Assembly: GCA_019419995.1 (NCBI GenBank)
Contig: JAHZHZ010000001.1
Location: forward strand, 1-40,525
Source: Clostridiales bacterium
GTDB lineage: Bacteria; Bacillota; Clostridia; Christensenellales; Aristaeellaceae
DNA: 40,525 nt
Direction of reading: 5' to 3'
Shown piece after piece: positions 1 through 7,797 of this stretch. Below the pieces are notes generated by a model, which was given only the letters and a program-made list of their open reading frames with translations, had not been told where the DNA came from and did not search any database. Positions within the stretch are counted from its first letter, which is position 1. Each line of letters begins with the position of its first letter. Made by a program: the position numbers and the translations under genes.

Positions 1-98
1 CCTTGTTTCGGCTCGTAAGGGCAAAAACAAGGGAAAATACATGAAAACCGAGCATTGGACAGGCGAAACGCCTTGCAAAATCAATGGTTTTAGGAATT

Positions 99-129
99 TT
101 GAGTTTTTAATTTTTAATTGGGATACAAT
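99..129 (+). promoter_or_regulatory. Weak candidate sigma-A promoter for the cupin gene
   Basis: TTGAGT at 99-104 and TACAAT at 124-129 are separated by 19 bp, which is longer than ideal. The -10 box is followed closely by the ribosome-binding site at 135-141, so the untranslated leader would be very short. The first 100 bases of the window otherwise hold only two small hairpins (arms 1-8/25-32 and 61-65/69-73) and no gene that I can support. Confidence 0.3.
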
Positions 130-148
130 GTTATAGGGAGGCAAAGTC

Positions 149-1165
149 ATGGATCTGAAAAAAATGGAAGAAATTCGAGATTACACTGGCCATAAATATA
201 TCATCAAGATGATGGATCCCAACGATTGGATCCGCCATTATAACGAGGGAAGTGAAGTGGTTAATGATTTCATCTTGCCCCGGGGTCCCCGCCAGAAGGA
301 TGAGTTTTCGGATACCATTTACCACAAGGGCACAGAAGTCCCCTACCACTGGCATCATCGTGGTTTTGAAACCTTTGAAATTGCCAAGGGTAGTGTAGAC
401 TGTGTGGTCAACGGGCAGCATTTCATTGCCAAAGAGGGCGATTTGATTCACCTGCCGCCGTATACCTCTCACGGGTTTGTGTTTTTGGAGGAAGGAACCA
501 TATGGCGGGAACTGTTCCAGGAAATTGATATGTCGGGCGGCATTATGGAGAAAAATATGGTCAGCGCCTACTATGAGCCTTACAAAGAGGATGAAGCTTT
601 CATGGCCATGTACCGGGAAGGAAAGACCATGAAGCGGGAAGCGCCCGAAGCCTTCAAGCGCGAGCCTGTGGATCACAGCCAGGTTTTTCAGTGCCGCACG
701 CCTGACTTTGCTTGGATGAAGCACGAAGGACCGGGTTATAGCCTTCAGCTGAAGATCTGCAAATTTGAAACGGCTGGCTGCAAAGAAATCTGGCATGCGG
801 ATCTGAAAAAGGGCCTGAAATTGGAATACAACTATCCTCATAGGGGATATGAGCTGCTCTATATTCAGAGAGGTAAACTGGAAGTGACCATCCAGAGTAC
901 GCATGCCAACGCCCAACCGCAGACCTACATTGTGGAAGATGAAACCATTGTGGATATTCCGCCCTATCACTGCTATACCATTCGAGTGTTGGAAGACACC
1001 GCTCTATACAATTATGGCGGAGAATATGACCTGCAATGCTGCCTGGAGGATTTGGAATCCGTGCGCAAAAATGATCCTCAACGCATAGCTACTGAGGAAA
1101 GCATGCTAACTTTCCTGCGCCAGTATGGAGTATATGTGACCAATGTGGAGTATAAGCCGGAATGA
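149..1165 (+). CDS. Two-cupin-domain protein of unknown substrate
   Basis: This 338-residue protein has two cupin beta-barrel signatures. The first runs over roughly residues 60-115, with His67, His69, Glu74 and His108 (in the TSHGF motif) as likely metal ligands. The second runs over roughly residues 225-290, with His231, Glu235 and His274 (PPYHCY). Two-domain cupins include dioxygenases, isomerases and sugar-binding proteins, and nothing here decides between them. The ATG at 149 follows an AGGGAGG ribosome-binding site at 135-141 with good spacing. There is no signal peptide, so it is probably cytoplasmic. It is a single-gene unit: the next gene points the other way and a strong terminator lies at 1288-1323. 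The function is unassigned; the fold call is firm, the chemistry is not. Confidence 0.85.
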   Translation: MDLKKMEEIRDYTGHKYIIKMMDPNDWIRHYNEGSEVVNDFILPRGPRQKDEFSDTIYHKGTEVPYHWHHRGFETFEIAKGSVDCVVNGQHFIAKEGDLIHLPPYTSHGFVFLEEGTIWRELFQEIDMSGGIMEKNMVSAYYEPYKEDEAFMAMYREGKTMKREAPEAFKREPVDHSQVFQCRTPDFAWMKHEGPGYSLQLKICKFETAGCKEIWHADLKKGLKLEYNYPHRGYELLYIQRGKLEVTIQSTHANAQPQTYIVEDETIVDIPPYHCYTIRVLEDTALYNYGGEYDLQCCLEDLESVRKNDPQRIATEESMLTFLRQYGVYVTNVEYKPE

Positions 1166-1287
1166 ATAAGGCAGGCAATGGGCTAAAAACTGCAGATTTC
1201 AAGGAATGAGCGCGTAATCGAAAGGCGCCAGCCATCCTAAACGCTTTGCTCACCGTTCATAAAAATGCGATTTTGCCCACAATCAAA

Positions 1288-1323
1288 GCCGCCCGTCAAC
1301 ATATTGACGGGCGGCCTGTTTTT
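1288..1323 (+). terminator. Rho-independent terminator after the cupin gene
   Basis: The arms GCCGCCCGTCAA (1288-1299) and TTGACGGGCGGC (1304-1315) form a perfect 12-bp stem with a 4-base loop, followed by CTGTTTTT. It lies between two converging genes. On the minus strand the stem is followed by TTTGATT, so it may also stop the phosphoglucomutase transcript. Confidence 0.9.
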
Positions 1324-1370
1324 GAATTTGAGAAGGATGAGCTTTTTATTCATCTTCTCCAACTTTTTGC

Positions 1371-3095
1371 TTACATTCTACCGTTGAGAATCTCTACGGC
1401 CGCTTCGGCGTATTCCTTCAGAAGTGCCTGGGTCTTTTCGCTGGTATTGGAAACGGCATTGACGTAGAGCTTGATTTTTGGTTCCGTGCCGCTGGGACGC
1501 ACACACACCCAGGCATCGTTCTCCAATTCAAAGTAGAGCACGTTGCTCTTAGGTAGGGTCAGTGCTTCAGTGTGACTGCCAGAGCTGCGGGTACCTTTCT
1601 GATAATCCCGCAATGCCACTACCTTCGCAGAGCCGATGGCCGCGGGCGGATTGTCCCGCAGAGAGGACATTAGCTGCTGCATCTTTTCCAGGCCATCCTT
1701 GCCGGGGCAGACGAAGGAAACTACCTTATCTCCGTAGTAGCCGTACTGCTGATAAAGCAGATCAATGGCATCCACCAGAGTTTTGTTGTACTTCTTCTTG
1801 TACCAGCAGGCCGCCTCGGCGATGAGCATGCAGGCGTTTACGCCATCCTTGTCCCGTACGTCGGTGCCGGACAGGTAGCCGAAGGACTCCTCAAAACCAA
1901 ACATGAAGGTATTGCAGCCAGTAGTTTCAAATAGATGAATCTGTTCTGCAATGTATTTAAAGCCCGTAAGCACTTCAATCATCTTGCAGTCGAAGGATTC
2001 CGCAATGGCTCTGGCCATGTTAGTGGATACGATGGTGGTAACCGCCGCGGCATTCTCTGGCAGTTCACCCCGTTCCTTCTTCTGTGAAAGGATGTAGTGC
2101 AGCAGCACGCAGCCAATCTGGTTGCCGTTGAGCAGACGAGGACCATTTTCTGTCATGCAGGCGATGCCCACTCGGTCGCAGTCCGGATCGGTGCCCACGC
2201 ACAGATCTGCACCCAGTTCCTTTTGCATCTCCAAGGCGAGGCGGAAGGCATCCGGTTCCTCGGGGTTAGGTACGCGTACAGTGGGGAAATCGCCGTCAGG
2301 CAATTCCTGTTCCTTGACCACGTACACGTTTTCCATGCCGATTTCCTTAAAAATGCGGCGCACGGGCAGATTGCCAGAACCGTGCAGGGGAGTATAGACG
2401 ATTTTCAGGCTCTTGCCCATCTCACGGGCCAACTGGGGATTGACAGAGAGTTTCTTTACGGCCGCAATGTAGGCGTCGTCCACTTCGGGACCAATATAGC
2501 TTAAAAGCCCAGCGTCCAGTGCGGCCTGTTCGTCCATGGGCAGGGATTCAGCATAACTGGTTTGGGGCAGCAGATCCGTAATGCCCTTGACGGATTCCGG
2601 AGGCATCTGTCCACCATCAGACCAGTAAACCTTGTAACCGTTATACTTGCTGGGATTGTGGCTGGCGGTGATTACGATGCCTGCGATGCAGTTGAGATGC
2701 CGCACCGTAAAGGAGAGCACCGGTACCGGCCGCAGGGAGGGAAACAGGTGTGCCCGCACACCGGCGGCAGCCAATACCAGCGCAGCCTCCCGGGCAAACA
2801 CGTCGCTCTTGTGGCGAGAATCGTAGGCGATGGCTACGCCCCGATCCTTGCCGTCCGGCGTAGTGAGAATATATTTGGCCAGCGCCCTGGAAACCCGGCG
2901 CACATTGTAGATGTTCAGACGGTTGGTGCCTGCACCCAGCACGCCGCGCATGCCTGCGGTGCCAAATTCCAGTTCCCGGTAAAAGCGATCCTCTATCTCG
3001 GCGGGATCGTTTTCAATAGCCTTTAAATCGGCTATGGTCTCTGCGTCGCCGGCAAAATCATCAAGCCACTGGCGATAAAGCTGCATTGCGTCCAT
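1371..3095 (-). CDS. pgcA: Phospho-sugar mutase (phosphoglucomutase/phosphomannomutase type)
   Basis: The enzyme interconverts hexose 1- and 6-phosphates through a phosphoserine, feeding glucose-1-phosphate into cell-envelope sugars or glycogen. The 574-residue length matches the PgcA-type phosphoglucomutases of Bacillota. The alpha-D-phosphohexomutase signatures are all present: the catalytic TASHNP motif (Ser145), the metal-binding DPDCDR loop (about residues 303-308), the sugar-binding GFEESFGY motif, and the C-terminal phosphate-binding RPSGTEPK at about 533-540. An in-frame TTG lies at 3098, but the GGGAGGG ribosome-binding site (3103-3109) sits 7 bases before the ATG at 3095 and only 4 before the TTG, so I chose the ATG. 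It lies 29 bases downstream of the ferritin-like gene and is probably co-transcribed with it. Confidence 0.93.
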   Translation of the reverse strand: MDAMQLYRQWLDDFAGDAETIADLKAIENDPAEIEDRFYRELEFGTAGMRGVLGAGTNRLNIYNVRRVSRALAKYILTTPDGKDRGVAIAYDSRHKSDVFAREAALVLAAAGVRAHLFPSLRPVPVLSFTVRHLNCIAGIVITASHNPSKYNGYKVYWSDGGQMPPESVKGITDLLPQTSYAESLPMDEQAALDAGLLSYIGPEVDDAYIAAVKKLSVNPQLAREMGKSLKIVYTPLHGSGNLPVRRIFKEIGMENVYVVKEQELPDGDFPTVRVPNPEEPDAFRLALEMQKELGADLCVGTDPDCDRVGIACMTENGPRLLNGNQIGCVLLHYILSQKKERGELPENAAAVTTIVSTNMARAIAESFDCKMIEVLTGFKYIAEQIHLFETTGCNTFMFGFEESFGYLSGTDVRDKDGVNACMLIAEAACWYKKKYNKTLVDAIDLLYQQYGYYGDKVVSFVCPGKDGLEKMQQLMSSLRDNPPAAIGSAKVVALRDYQKGTRSSGSHTEALTLPKSNVLYFELENDAWVCVRPSGTEPKIKLYVNAVSNTSEKTQALLKEYAEAAVEILNGRM

Positions 3096-3124
3096 CAATG
3101 AACCCTCCCGTTTAAATAGTATTT

Positions 3125-3610
3125 TTATTTGGATAACAGTTCAAGCTGCCGTTGCAGGCGGAATAGATGTCCACGCTCCTGGCGGGCAATCTCCCCAAAT
3201 ACCGTTTGGGCATGGGGATCCGATGTACGGCACTGAAGTTCCGTATAAAACAGTATGGAATCTTTTTCCGAAGCAATGGCGCTATGCAAAACCGCCGCTG
3301 GGTTTTCAAACCCCTCCTCCCGCAGTCCCATCAATCCCTGAGGAAAGACCACCTCGGCGGCTATGGCGGTGAGATAGGCGTTGGTTTCGTCGTCGTAGCT
3401 GGCGTCAGACAGACCGCCGCCGGATTCGGTCCGGTACAAGCGTTCAAATTCGCTCCGATGGTTTTGTTCATCCTTCATCAGGCTGTTGAGCATCTCCACA
3501 GTTTCTTTCGTCCGGCTTACCCGGGCGGCACGGCGGTAAAAATTCTCCCCGCGCCTTTCCATTTCAATGGCGATGCGAATACCTTCCAGGTCGCTGAAGA
3601 TGTGAAACAT
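3125..3610 (-). CDS. Ferritin-like (rubrerythrin-type) di-iron protein
   Basis: This 161-residue all-helical protein carries the di-iron ligand pattern of the ferritin-like superfamily: a Glu in the first helix (IEMERRGENFY, about 16-25), an ExxH in DEQNH (Glu48, His51), a Glu in SEKDSILFY (about 115) and a second ExxH in QERGH (Glu145, His148). Such proteins bind iron and often reduce peroxide or store iron. No C-terminal rubredoxin CxxC domain is present, so it is not a complete rubrerythrin. The ATG at 3610 follows AGGAGG closely. It is the first gene of a likely operon with the phosphoglucomutase. The exact activity is unknown. Confidence 0.85.
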   Translation of the reverse strand: MFHIFSDLEGIRIAIEMERRGENFYRRAARVSRTKETVEMLNSLMKDEQNHRSEFERLYRTESGGGLSDASYDDETNAYLTAIAAEVVFPQGLMGLREEGFENPAAVLHSAIASEKDSILFYTELQCRTSDPHAQTVFGEIARQERGHLFRLQRQLELLSK

Positions 3611-3657
3611 GAATCCTCCTTTGCCCCATGAACCGGGCTATTCATAACCTAACTTTA

Positions 3658-3686
3658 AGTTTACAACAAACATGAGGGGATTGCAA
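3658..3686 (-). promoter_or_regulatory. Candidate promoter of the ferritin-like/pgcA operon
   Basis: Read on the minus strand, TTGCAA (3686-3681) and TAAACT (3663-3658) are 17 bp apart. The -10 is a poor match, and an alternative pair TTGTTG/TATGAA overlaps it. Confidence 0.35.
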
Positions 3687-3710
3687 GCGCTTTTCTGCCA
3701 AAAACAGGAA

Positions 3711-3741
3711 GGGCGGTCGCTGGTTCAACTGCTGACCGCCC
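3711..3741 (-). terminator. Hairpin terminator downstream of the yhaM-like gene
   Basis: The arms GGGCGGTC (3711-3718) and GACCGCCC (3734-3741) pair over an intervening 15-base loop. On the minus strand the stem is followed by TTCCTGTTTTTGG, a usable U-tract, and it begins only a few bases after the stop codon of the 3749-4714 gene. Confidence 0.75.
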
Positions 3742-3748
3742 TTAAAAC

Positions 3749-4714
3749 TTAATTTTGCTCCTTGGAGACATGAGATTCCCTGCGCCGGTATAGCCGCCGG
3801 TCCAGCGACCAGATGCGCTCAGTAAAGCAGCCAGGCTGGGTATTTTTCAAAGCGCGATCCATTTCAAACATCCGCGCATCCAATAGATCCAGCGTGTGCA
3901 ACACCTCCGCTTCTGGGAACATGGGCGGCTTGGGACTGCCGTGTTCAGGCAGCTCGTGGTGGGAGAGAATCATGTGCTCCACCATCATCAAAAGTTCCGG
4001 GCGGGTGCCCAACTCTTTCCCCAGTTGAGAGATCTGAGCTACACCTGCCACCAGATGGCCAATGAGTAAACCCTCAGCGGTGTAATCAGAAACCATGCCG
4101 ATCTCGTCCGCAGCCATTTCACCAATCTTACAAAGGTCGTGCAGAATTACGCCCGCGGCCAGCAGATCTCCATCCAGCTGGGGATAGATTTCGCACACGT
4201 GTCCGGCCATGCGCAGCATGGTGCTGGTATGGTGCAGCAAGCCGCTGCGTTCGGCGTGATGTAGTTTGGAGGCGGCAGGATAGTAGTCCAGCTGTTCTCC
4301 GCAAGCCTCCAGGCGGCGACGTACCAGCTCCTGCAGTTGAGGATCTTCCATCTCCTCGATGCGCCGGAGGATTTCATCCTTCATTTCCTGAGGCGGCAGG
4401 GGAGCACAGGGCGTCAGCTGATCCATGTCGAAGTCGTCCTGCTCCGTGGCAGGACGCATTTTATCCACCCGTAGTTGAGGGCGGTTGTTGTATTCCTGCA
4501 TCATTCCCCGCACGCGCAATACCTGGGCCACTCCCGGGGCAGGAGTCAGTCCATCCCACATCTTGGCGTTTACTTCGCCCGAAAGATCGCACAGAGTCAT
4601 GTCCAGATATTTGCTGCCGTTGGAACTGGTTCGCTGCACTGCGCTGCGGGTGAGCAGAAAGCCGTCAAAAACCTGGCCCTTGATCATGCCCGCCAGCTGA
4701 GGCTGCTGTTTCAT
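3749..4714 (-). CDS. yhaM: 3'-5' exoribonuclease of the YhaM type
   Basis: This 321-residue protein has the two-part YhaM layout (B. subtilis YhaM is about 314 residues): an N-terminal OB-fold nucleic-acid-binding domain (about residues 10-90) and a C-terminal HD phosphohydrolase domain (about 150-300). The HD metal ligands are visible: His161/His162, HD at 192-193 (ILHDLCKIG), the MVEH...LSHHEL region near 245-254, and Asp277. YhaM trims RNA and single-stranded DNA 3' ends in the cytoplasm. The ATG at 4714 follows a GGAGG site. It has its own consensus-like promoter and is divergent from the small membrane-protein gene. The family call is firm; other HD-OB proteins of this family are unlikely alternatives. 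Confidence 0.92.
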   Translation of the reverse strand: MKQQPQLAGMIKGQVFDGFLLTRSAVQRTSSNGSKYLDMTLCDLSGEVNAKMWDGLTPAPGVAQVLRVRGMMQEYNNRPQLRVDKMRPATEQDDFDMDQLTPCAPLPPQEMKDEILRRIEEMEDPQLQELVRRRLEACGEQLDYYPAASKLHHAERSGLLHHTSTMLRMAGHVCEIYPQLDGDLLAAGVILHDLCKIGEMAADEIGMVSDYTAEGLLIGHLVAGVAQISQLGKELGTRPELLMMVEHMILSHHELPEHGSPKPPMFPEAEVLHTLDLLDARMFEMDRALKNTQPGCFTERIWSLDRRLYRRRESHVSKEQN

Positions 4715-4750
4715 AAGGGGTTCCTCCGTTTCAAAATGAGCTGTACGTAC

Positions 4751-4779
4751 ATGATAAACCGCTGGAATGCCCCTGTCAA
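4751..4779 (-). promoter_or_regulatory. Sigma-A promoter for the yhaM-like gene
   Basis: On the minus strand a perfect TTGACA (4779-4774) and TATCAT (4756-4751) are separated by exactly 17 bp, about 37 bases upstream of the ATG at 4714. Confidence 0.85.
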
Positions 4780-4792
4780 GGGAAAAGCTACC

Positions 4793-4821
4793 TTGTCAAG
4801 GGCGGGTATTTTGGCTATAAT
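4793..4821 (+). promoter_or_regulatory. Sigma-A promoter for the small membrane-protein gene
   Basis: TTGTCA (4793-4798) and a perfect TATAAT (4816-4821) are separated by exactly 17 bp, about 36 bases before the ATG at 4857. Its -35 box is back-to-back with that of the divergent yhaM promoter. The sequence TGTCAAGGG occurs at 4774-4782 and again at 4794-4802, once at each -35 region. Confidence 0.85.
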
Positions 4822-4856
4822 TGTAGAAATGAATTTCTGCGGGAGCGGTGAAGAAA

Positions 4857-5345
4857 ATGAAGCAGATTGTCGAACATAGAAAGCTGAGCAAGATTCAGGG
4901 CGTGGGGTTGGTGTTAGGATTGCTGGCGGTACTGGTTATCCTCAATTATCTCTCCGGTACGCTGCTGGCCCGGCTGATTGGTAATAACCCTGCGGCGCTG
5001 GTGTTTTGGCTGCTGGGGGCGCTGGTGGCCTGGCAGGTATTGCGCATCTATGTTGTGCGTTACAGTTATGAACTCAATGATACCCTGTTGCGCATGAATC
5101 GTTCCTATGGCAAGCGGGAGCGCCATATCGAGGATATCTATCTCAACCAGCTGCTGTTTGTGGGTTCACCCCAGGAAGCTAAAAAGAGATTTCCCAACGC
5201 CAGAAAGCTGCGTGTTTTACATGCAGGTACGAAACAGAGTGTCACAGCCGTGGCATACAAAAGCACCACTGGAGTACGAGTGGCGCTGATTCAGGCCAAT
5301 GAGGCCCTGAAAAATCGTCTGAGAGATCAGATTCGGGGGAAATGA
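4857..5345 (+). CDS. Small membrane protein of unknown function
   Basis: This 162-residue protein is not one I recognise. It has two hydrophobic helices (about residues 14-34 and 41-62) with a short loop, then a soluble, basic C-terminal half of about 100 residues. The first part of that half alternates strand-like segments (YSYELNDTLLRMNR, HIEDIYLNQLLFVG) in a way that recalls bacterial PH-like domains attached to membrane anchors, but this is only a resemblance. A GTG lies at 4848 in frame, yet it sits 2 bases after the GGGAG site, so the ATG at 4857 is preferred. It is transcribed from a strong promoter and converges on tmcAL with a 7-base gap. Confidence 0.7.
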   Translation: MKQIVEHRKLSKIQGVGLVLGLLAVLVILNYLSGTLLARLIGNNPAALVFWLLGALVAWQVLRIYVVRYSYELNDTLLRMNRSYGKRERHIEDIYLNQLLFVGSPQEAKKRFPNARKLRVLHAGTKQSVTAVAYKSTTGVRVALIQANEALKNRLRDQIRGK

Positions 5346-5352
5346 GAGCAAT

Positions 5353-6525
5353 TCATTCCAGACGGACAAAGGGCTGTGTCAATTCTTGACCGGCACGTCG
5401 CTGCAGCGAATCACTGCACAGAAGCGCCCGCAAATCTGTGGCCCGGCATTCCAGTTCAAACACTGGATCTCCACGCAAAGCGGTGGGATCGGCGGCGATG
5501 GGCAGGCGGCTGCGTGCCTTTAATTCCCGCATCAGAGGCGCAGAGGCCATCCGTAAGCCCGTCAGGCGCGCATATTCCGGCAGGGGATGGCTGCGGCAGA
5601 GGGCATCTGTTATACCTAACAGGGCGTGAATGCACAGACGGGAAAGCCGGGCGAAGGTGTATCTCTTGCATTTGAGCAGATTCATCAATTCTTCCCGATT
5701 GGCAGATCTGGCTGCGGCATTCTTAACCCGCTTTTCCAATCCCTCGGCGACGTCTGGAAGGGCGCGCAGCTGTTCTTCGGTCATGTTCCGTAGCACATAC
5801 AGCAACAGATCATCCCCCTGGTGCATCCGAGGTGCGCGGCGCAGCAGAAACCGGATTTCTTCCGGAACGCATTCCAGTGCTTGCTCCATGCGCCCATCTG
5901 CCAGGGCGGCACGTATGGCTGAAGCGCAGGCCCATTCTCCCAGTTCCGTGCCGTGGTAAGCCCCTATCCGGGGCACGGCTAGAGCCACCATGGGCATTTC
6001 CAGTGCGCGAATGGACCGCAGATATTCTACGCCCAGAATCAGGTTGGGACGATTGAGAGCGTCTGCTTCGATCCCCAGGTATTGTGCCAGGGCTTCCCCC
6101 CGAGCCCGGGCGTGGGACAGGCCCTGATTCAGCCCGCTGCGAATGGCTTCGGCAAGGGGCTTGGGCTCGGCCTCTCTTAATTCAGCCATGCGTTCCAGCA
6201 GGGGCAGATCTGCCTGCTCGCTGCCGAAGGAAAGCACATCGCAGCCCAAAGCGCCCAGTATGGCTACGCCGCCCCGGGCAAAAGCATCCGCGGGGCGTAA
6301 AGTCCATAGGGCAGGTAGTTCAAACACTGCGTCTGCGCCGCAGCGAAGGGCCATCTCCGCTCGGCTCCACTTGTCCAGACAGGCGGCTTCGCCCCGTTGG
6401 GTAAAGTTGCCCGCCATGCATACTACGACATAATCGCAGCCGCTCAGCGCCCGAGTTTGGCGGATGTGGTGGGCGTGACCACGGTGAAAAGGGTTGTATT
6501 CGGCGATGATGCCGGCAATGCGCAT
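5353..6525 (-). CDS. tmcAL: tRNA(Met) cytidine acetate ligase TmcAL (YlbM)
   Basis: TmcAL uses acetate and ATP to acetylate the wobble cytidine (ac4C34) of elongator tRNA-Met, which keeps AUG and AUA decoding apart. This 390-residue protein starts with the family signature IIAEYNPFHRGH, where His14 and His17 form the nucleotidylyltransferase HxGH site; GNFTQRGEA, SFGSE and NLILGVEYL follow in the expected places. An upstream in-frame ATG at 6543 would add six residues, but the GGGAGGTG ribosome-binding site lies 9 bases before the ATG at 6525 and overlaps that longer start. It is a single-gene unit with its own promoter, converging on the small membrane-protein gene. Confidence 0.92.
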   Translation of the reverse strand: MRIAGIIAEYNPFHRGHAHHIRQTRALSGCDYVVVCMAGNFTQRGEAACLDKWSRAEMALRCGADAVFELPALWTLRPADAFARGGVAILGALGCDVLSFGSEQADLPLLERMAELREAEPKPLAEAIRSGLNQGLSHARARGEALAQYLGIEADALNRPNLILGVEYLRSIRALEMPMVALAVPRIGAYHGTELGEWACASAIRAALADGRMEQALECVPEEIRFLLRRAPRMHQGDDLLLYVLRNMTEEQLRALPDVAEGLEKRVKNAAARSANREELMNLLKCKRYTFARLSRLCIHALLGITDALCRSHPLPEYARLTGLRMASAPLMRELKARSRLPIAADPTALRGDPVFELECRATDLRALLCSDSLQRRAGQELTQPFVRLE

Positions 6526-6555
6526 GTTGTTTGCACCTCCCATATCCTTACTGCT

Positions 6556-6584
6556 ATTGTACTTGAATCCGTGTGCATAGGCAA
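6556..6584 (-). promoter_or_regulatory. Sigma-A promoter for tmcAL
   Basis: On the minus strand TTGCCT (6584-6579) and TACAAT (6561-6556) are separated by 17 bp, about 30 bases before the ATG at 6525. Confidence 0.75.
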
Positions 6585-6596
6585 GCTTAACCTGTA

Positions 6597-6621
6597 CATC
6601 GGCAGGAGGATGCCGCCGATG
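6597..6621 (+). other. Inverted repeat upstream of tdk
   Basis: The arms CATCGGC (6597-6603) and GCCGATG (6615-6621) flank an 11-base loop that contains AGGAGG. No U-tract follows, so it is not a standard terminator. An ATG in the right arm (6619) would open a nine-codon reading frame that ends at 6648, just before the tdk ribosome-binding site. Its role is unknown. Confidence 0.35.
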
Positions 6622-6668
6622 CAGCGAAATTTATATTCTCATTTATAAGCAAGGAGTTTTCGATATTC

Positions 6669-7661
6669 ATGGCTAAACTGTACTTTCGCTACGGCGCCAT
6701 GGGTTCGTCCAAGACGGCGAACGCCATCATGGTGCAATACAACTATCACGAGCGTGGTCAGAACGCGTTGATGATCAAGCCTCGGTTGGACAGCCGGGAC
6801 GGAGAGCGCATCGTGGGTTCCCGCAGCGGTTTGAGTGCTCCCTGTATCTATATGGAGGAGATTGATTCGGTAGAGCTGTCCGCCTATAACTGTGTCATCG
6901 TGGATGAGGCTCAGTTTCTCACCAAGGCCCAGGTGGAAAAGTTGGTGGAGATTGTGGATGAAATGAATATTCCCGTCATTTGCTATGGCCTGCGGGCGGA
7001 TTTTCAGGGCAATCTGTTTGAAGGCAGTACTTGGCTGATGGCCTGGGCGGATACTATTGAGGAGATTAAAACTGTCTGCTGGTGCGGTCAAAAGGCCATC
7101 TGCAACGCTCGGGTGGTGGATGGCAAGGTGGCCCGAGAGGGTGAACAGATTGTGCTGGGGGGAAATGAAAGCTATGTGGCCCTGTGCCGCCGCCACTGGA
7201 AGAGTGGCCAGTTGGCTCCGGTGGAAGTGCGCAAGATCAGCAGTGGCAGGCGGTCTTACCTGCCCCTTCTGCTTCAGGCGGATCCCAGTGAAGCTATGAT
7301 CTACCGCTATCTGGAAGAAGGAGAAATGTATGTATTGATGCTCAACGGTCACCCGTCCGGTGTGGCGGTAGTTAGCCCGGTTGTGGATGGAGAATGTGAA
7401 CTGATGAATCTGGCCATTGTGCCTGAGCTGCGGAGGAAGGGCTATGGAACCGGGTTGATGCGGCATCTGATTCAGACGTACCGACCCCGATGCAGGGCTA
7501 TGCGCGTAGGCACGGCCGAGGAAGGAATGGCGTTTTACCAGCGGCTGGGTTTTGTCTATGATTATACTCGCAAGGATTTTTTTCTCAATGAAAATTACGC
7601 TGGGGTGTCCTTTGATGAGGGAGAATTGAGGGATATGCAGGTGTTGAAACTAACCTTTTGA
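6669..7661 (+). CDS. tdk: Thymidine kinase fused to a GNAT acetyltransferase domain
   Basis: The first about 183 residues are a type II thymidine kinase, which phosphorylates thymidine to dTMP in salvage: P-loop GAMGSSKT (9-16), the catalytic DEAQF motif (Glu80), and a zinc site made from Cys137, Cys139, Cys173 and His176. Bacterial thymidine kinases normally end near residue 190-200. Here the same frame continues for about 145 more residues with a GNAT N-acetyltransferase fold, whose acetyl-CoA-binding motif A reads LAIVPELRRKGYGTG (248-262) and whose motif B region is AFYQRLGF (288-295). The GNAT substrate is unknown. AAGGAG lies 12 bases before the ATG, a rather long spacing. No frameshift is needed for the fusion. 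Confidence 0.9.
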   Translation: MAKLYFRYGAMGSSKTANAIMVQYNYHERGQNALMIKPRLDSRDGERIVGSRSGLSAPCIYMEEIDSVELSAYNCVIVDEAQFLTKAQVEKLVEIVDEMNIPVICYGLRADFQGNLFEGSTWLMAWADTIEEIKTVCWCGQKAICNARVVDGKVAREGEQIVLGGNESYVALCRRHWKSGQLAPVEVRKISSGRRSYLPLLLQADPSEAMIYRYLEEGEMYVLMLNGHPSGVAVVSPVVDGECELMNLAIVPELRRKGYGTGLMRHLIQTYRPRCRAMRVGTAEEGMAFYQRLGFVYDYTRKDFFLNENYAGVSFDEGELRDMQVLKLTF

Positions 7662-7745
7662 GTCGGTTGGAAAATGGATGCTGTACCACCCTGGATCGAC
7701 GCGGAGGCGCAGAAGGGAGAAGCGTCAATCTTCATGGAATTTAGG

Positions 7746-7774
7746 TTGAACAGCGAGAAGGAAACCGATATAAT
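7746..7774 (+). promoter_or_regulatory. Sigma-A promoter for the methyltransferase/ABC-F operon
   Basis: TTGAAC (7746-7751) and a perfect TATAAT (7769-7774) are separated by exactly 17 bp, 23 bases before the start codon at 7798. Confidence 0.85.
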
Positions 7775-7797
7775 AGAGGCTCAGAGAGGTGTTTTGC

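Noticed and set aside
1..148. Upstream regulatory RNA or gene end at the left edge
   Set aside because: Two small hairpins are visible, but there is no T-tract or conserved pattern that I can recognise, and the region is cut by the window edge.
131..970. Minus-strand open frame of 279 codons over the cupin gene
   Set aside because: It covers the same bases as the two-cupin protein and has no ribosome-binding site; the plus-strand gene has metal-ligand motifs.
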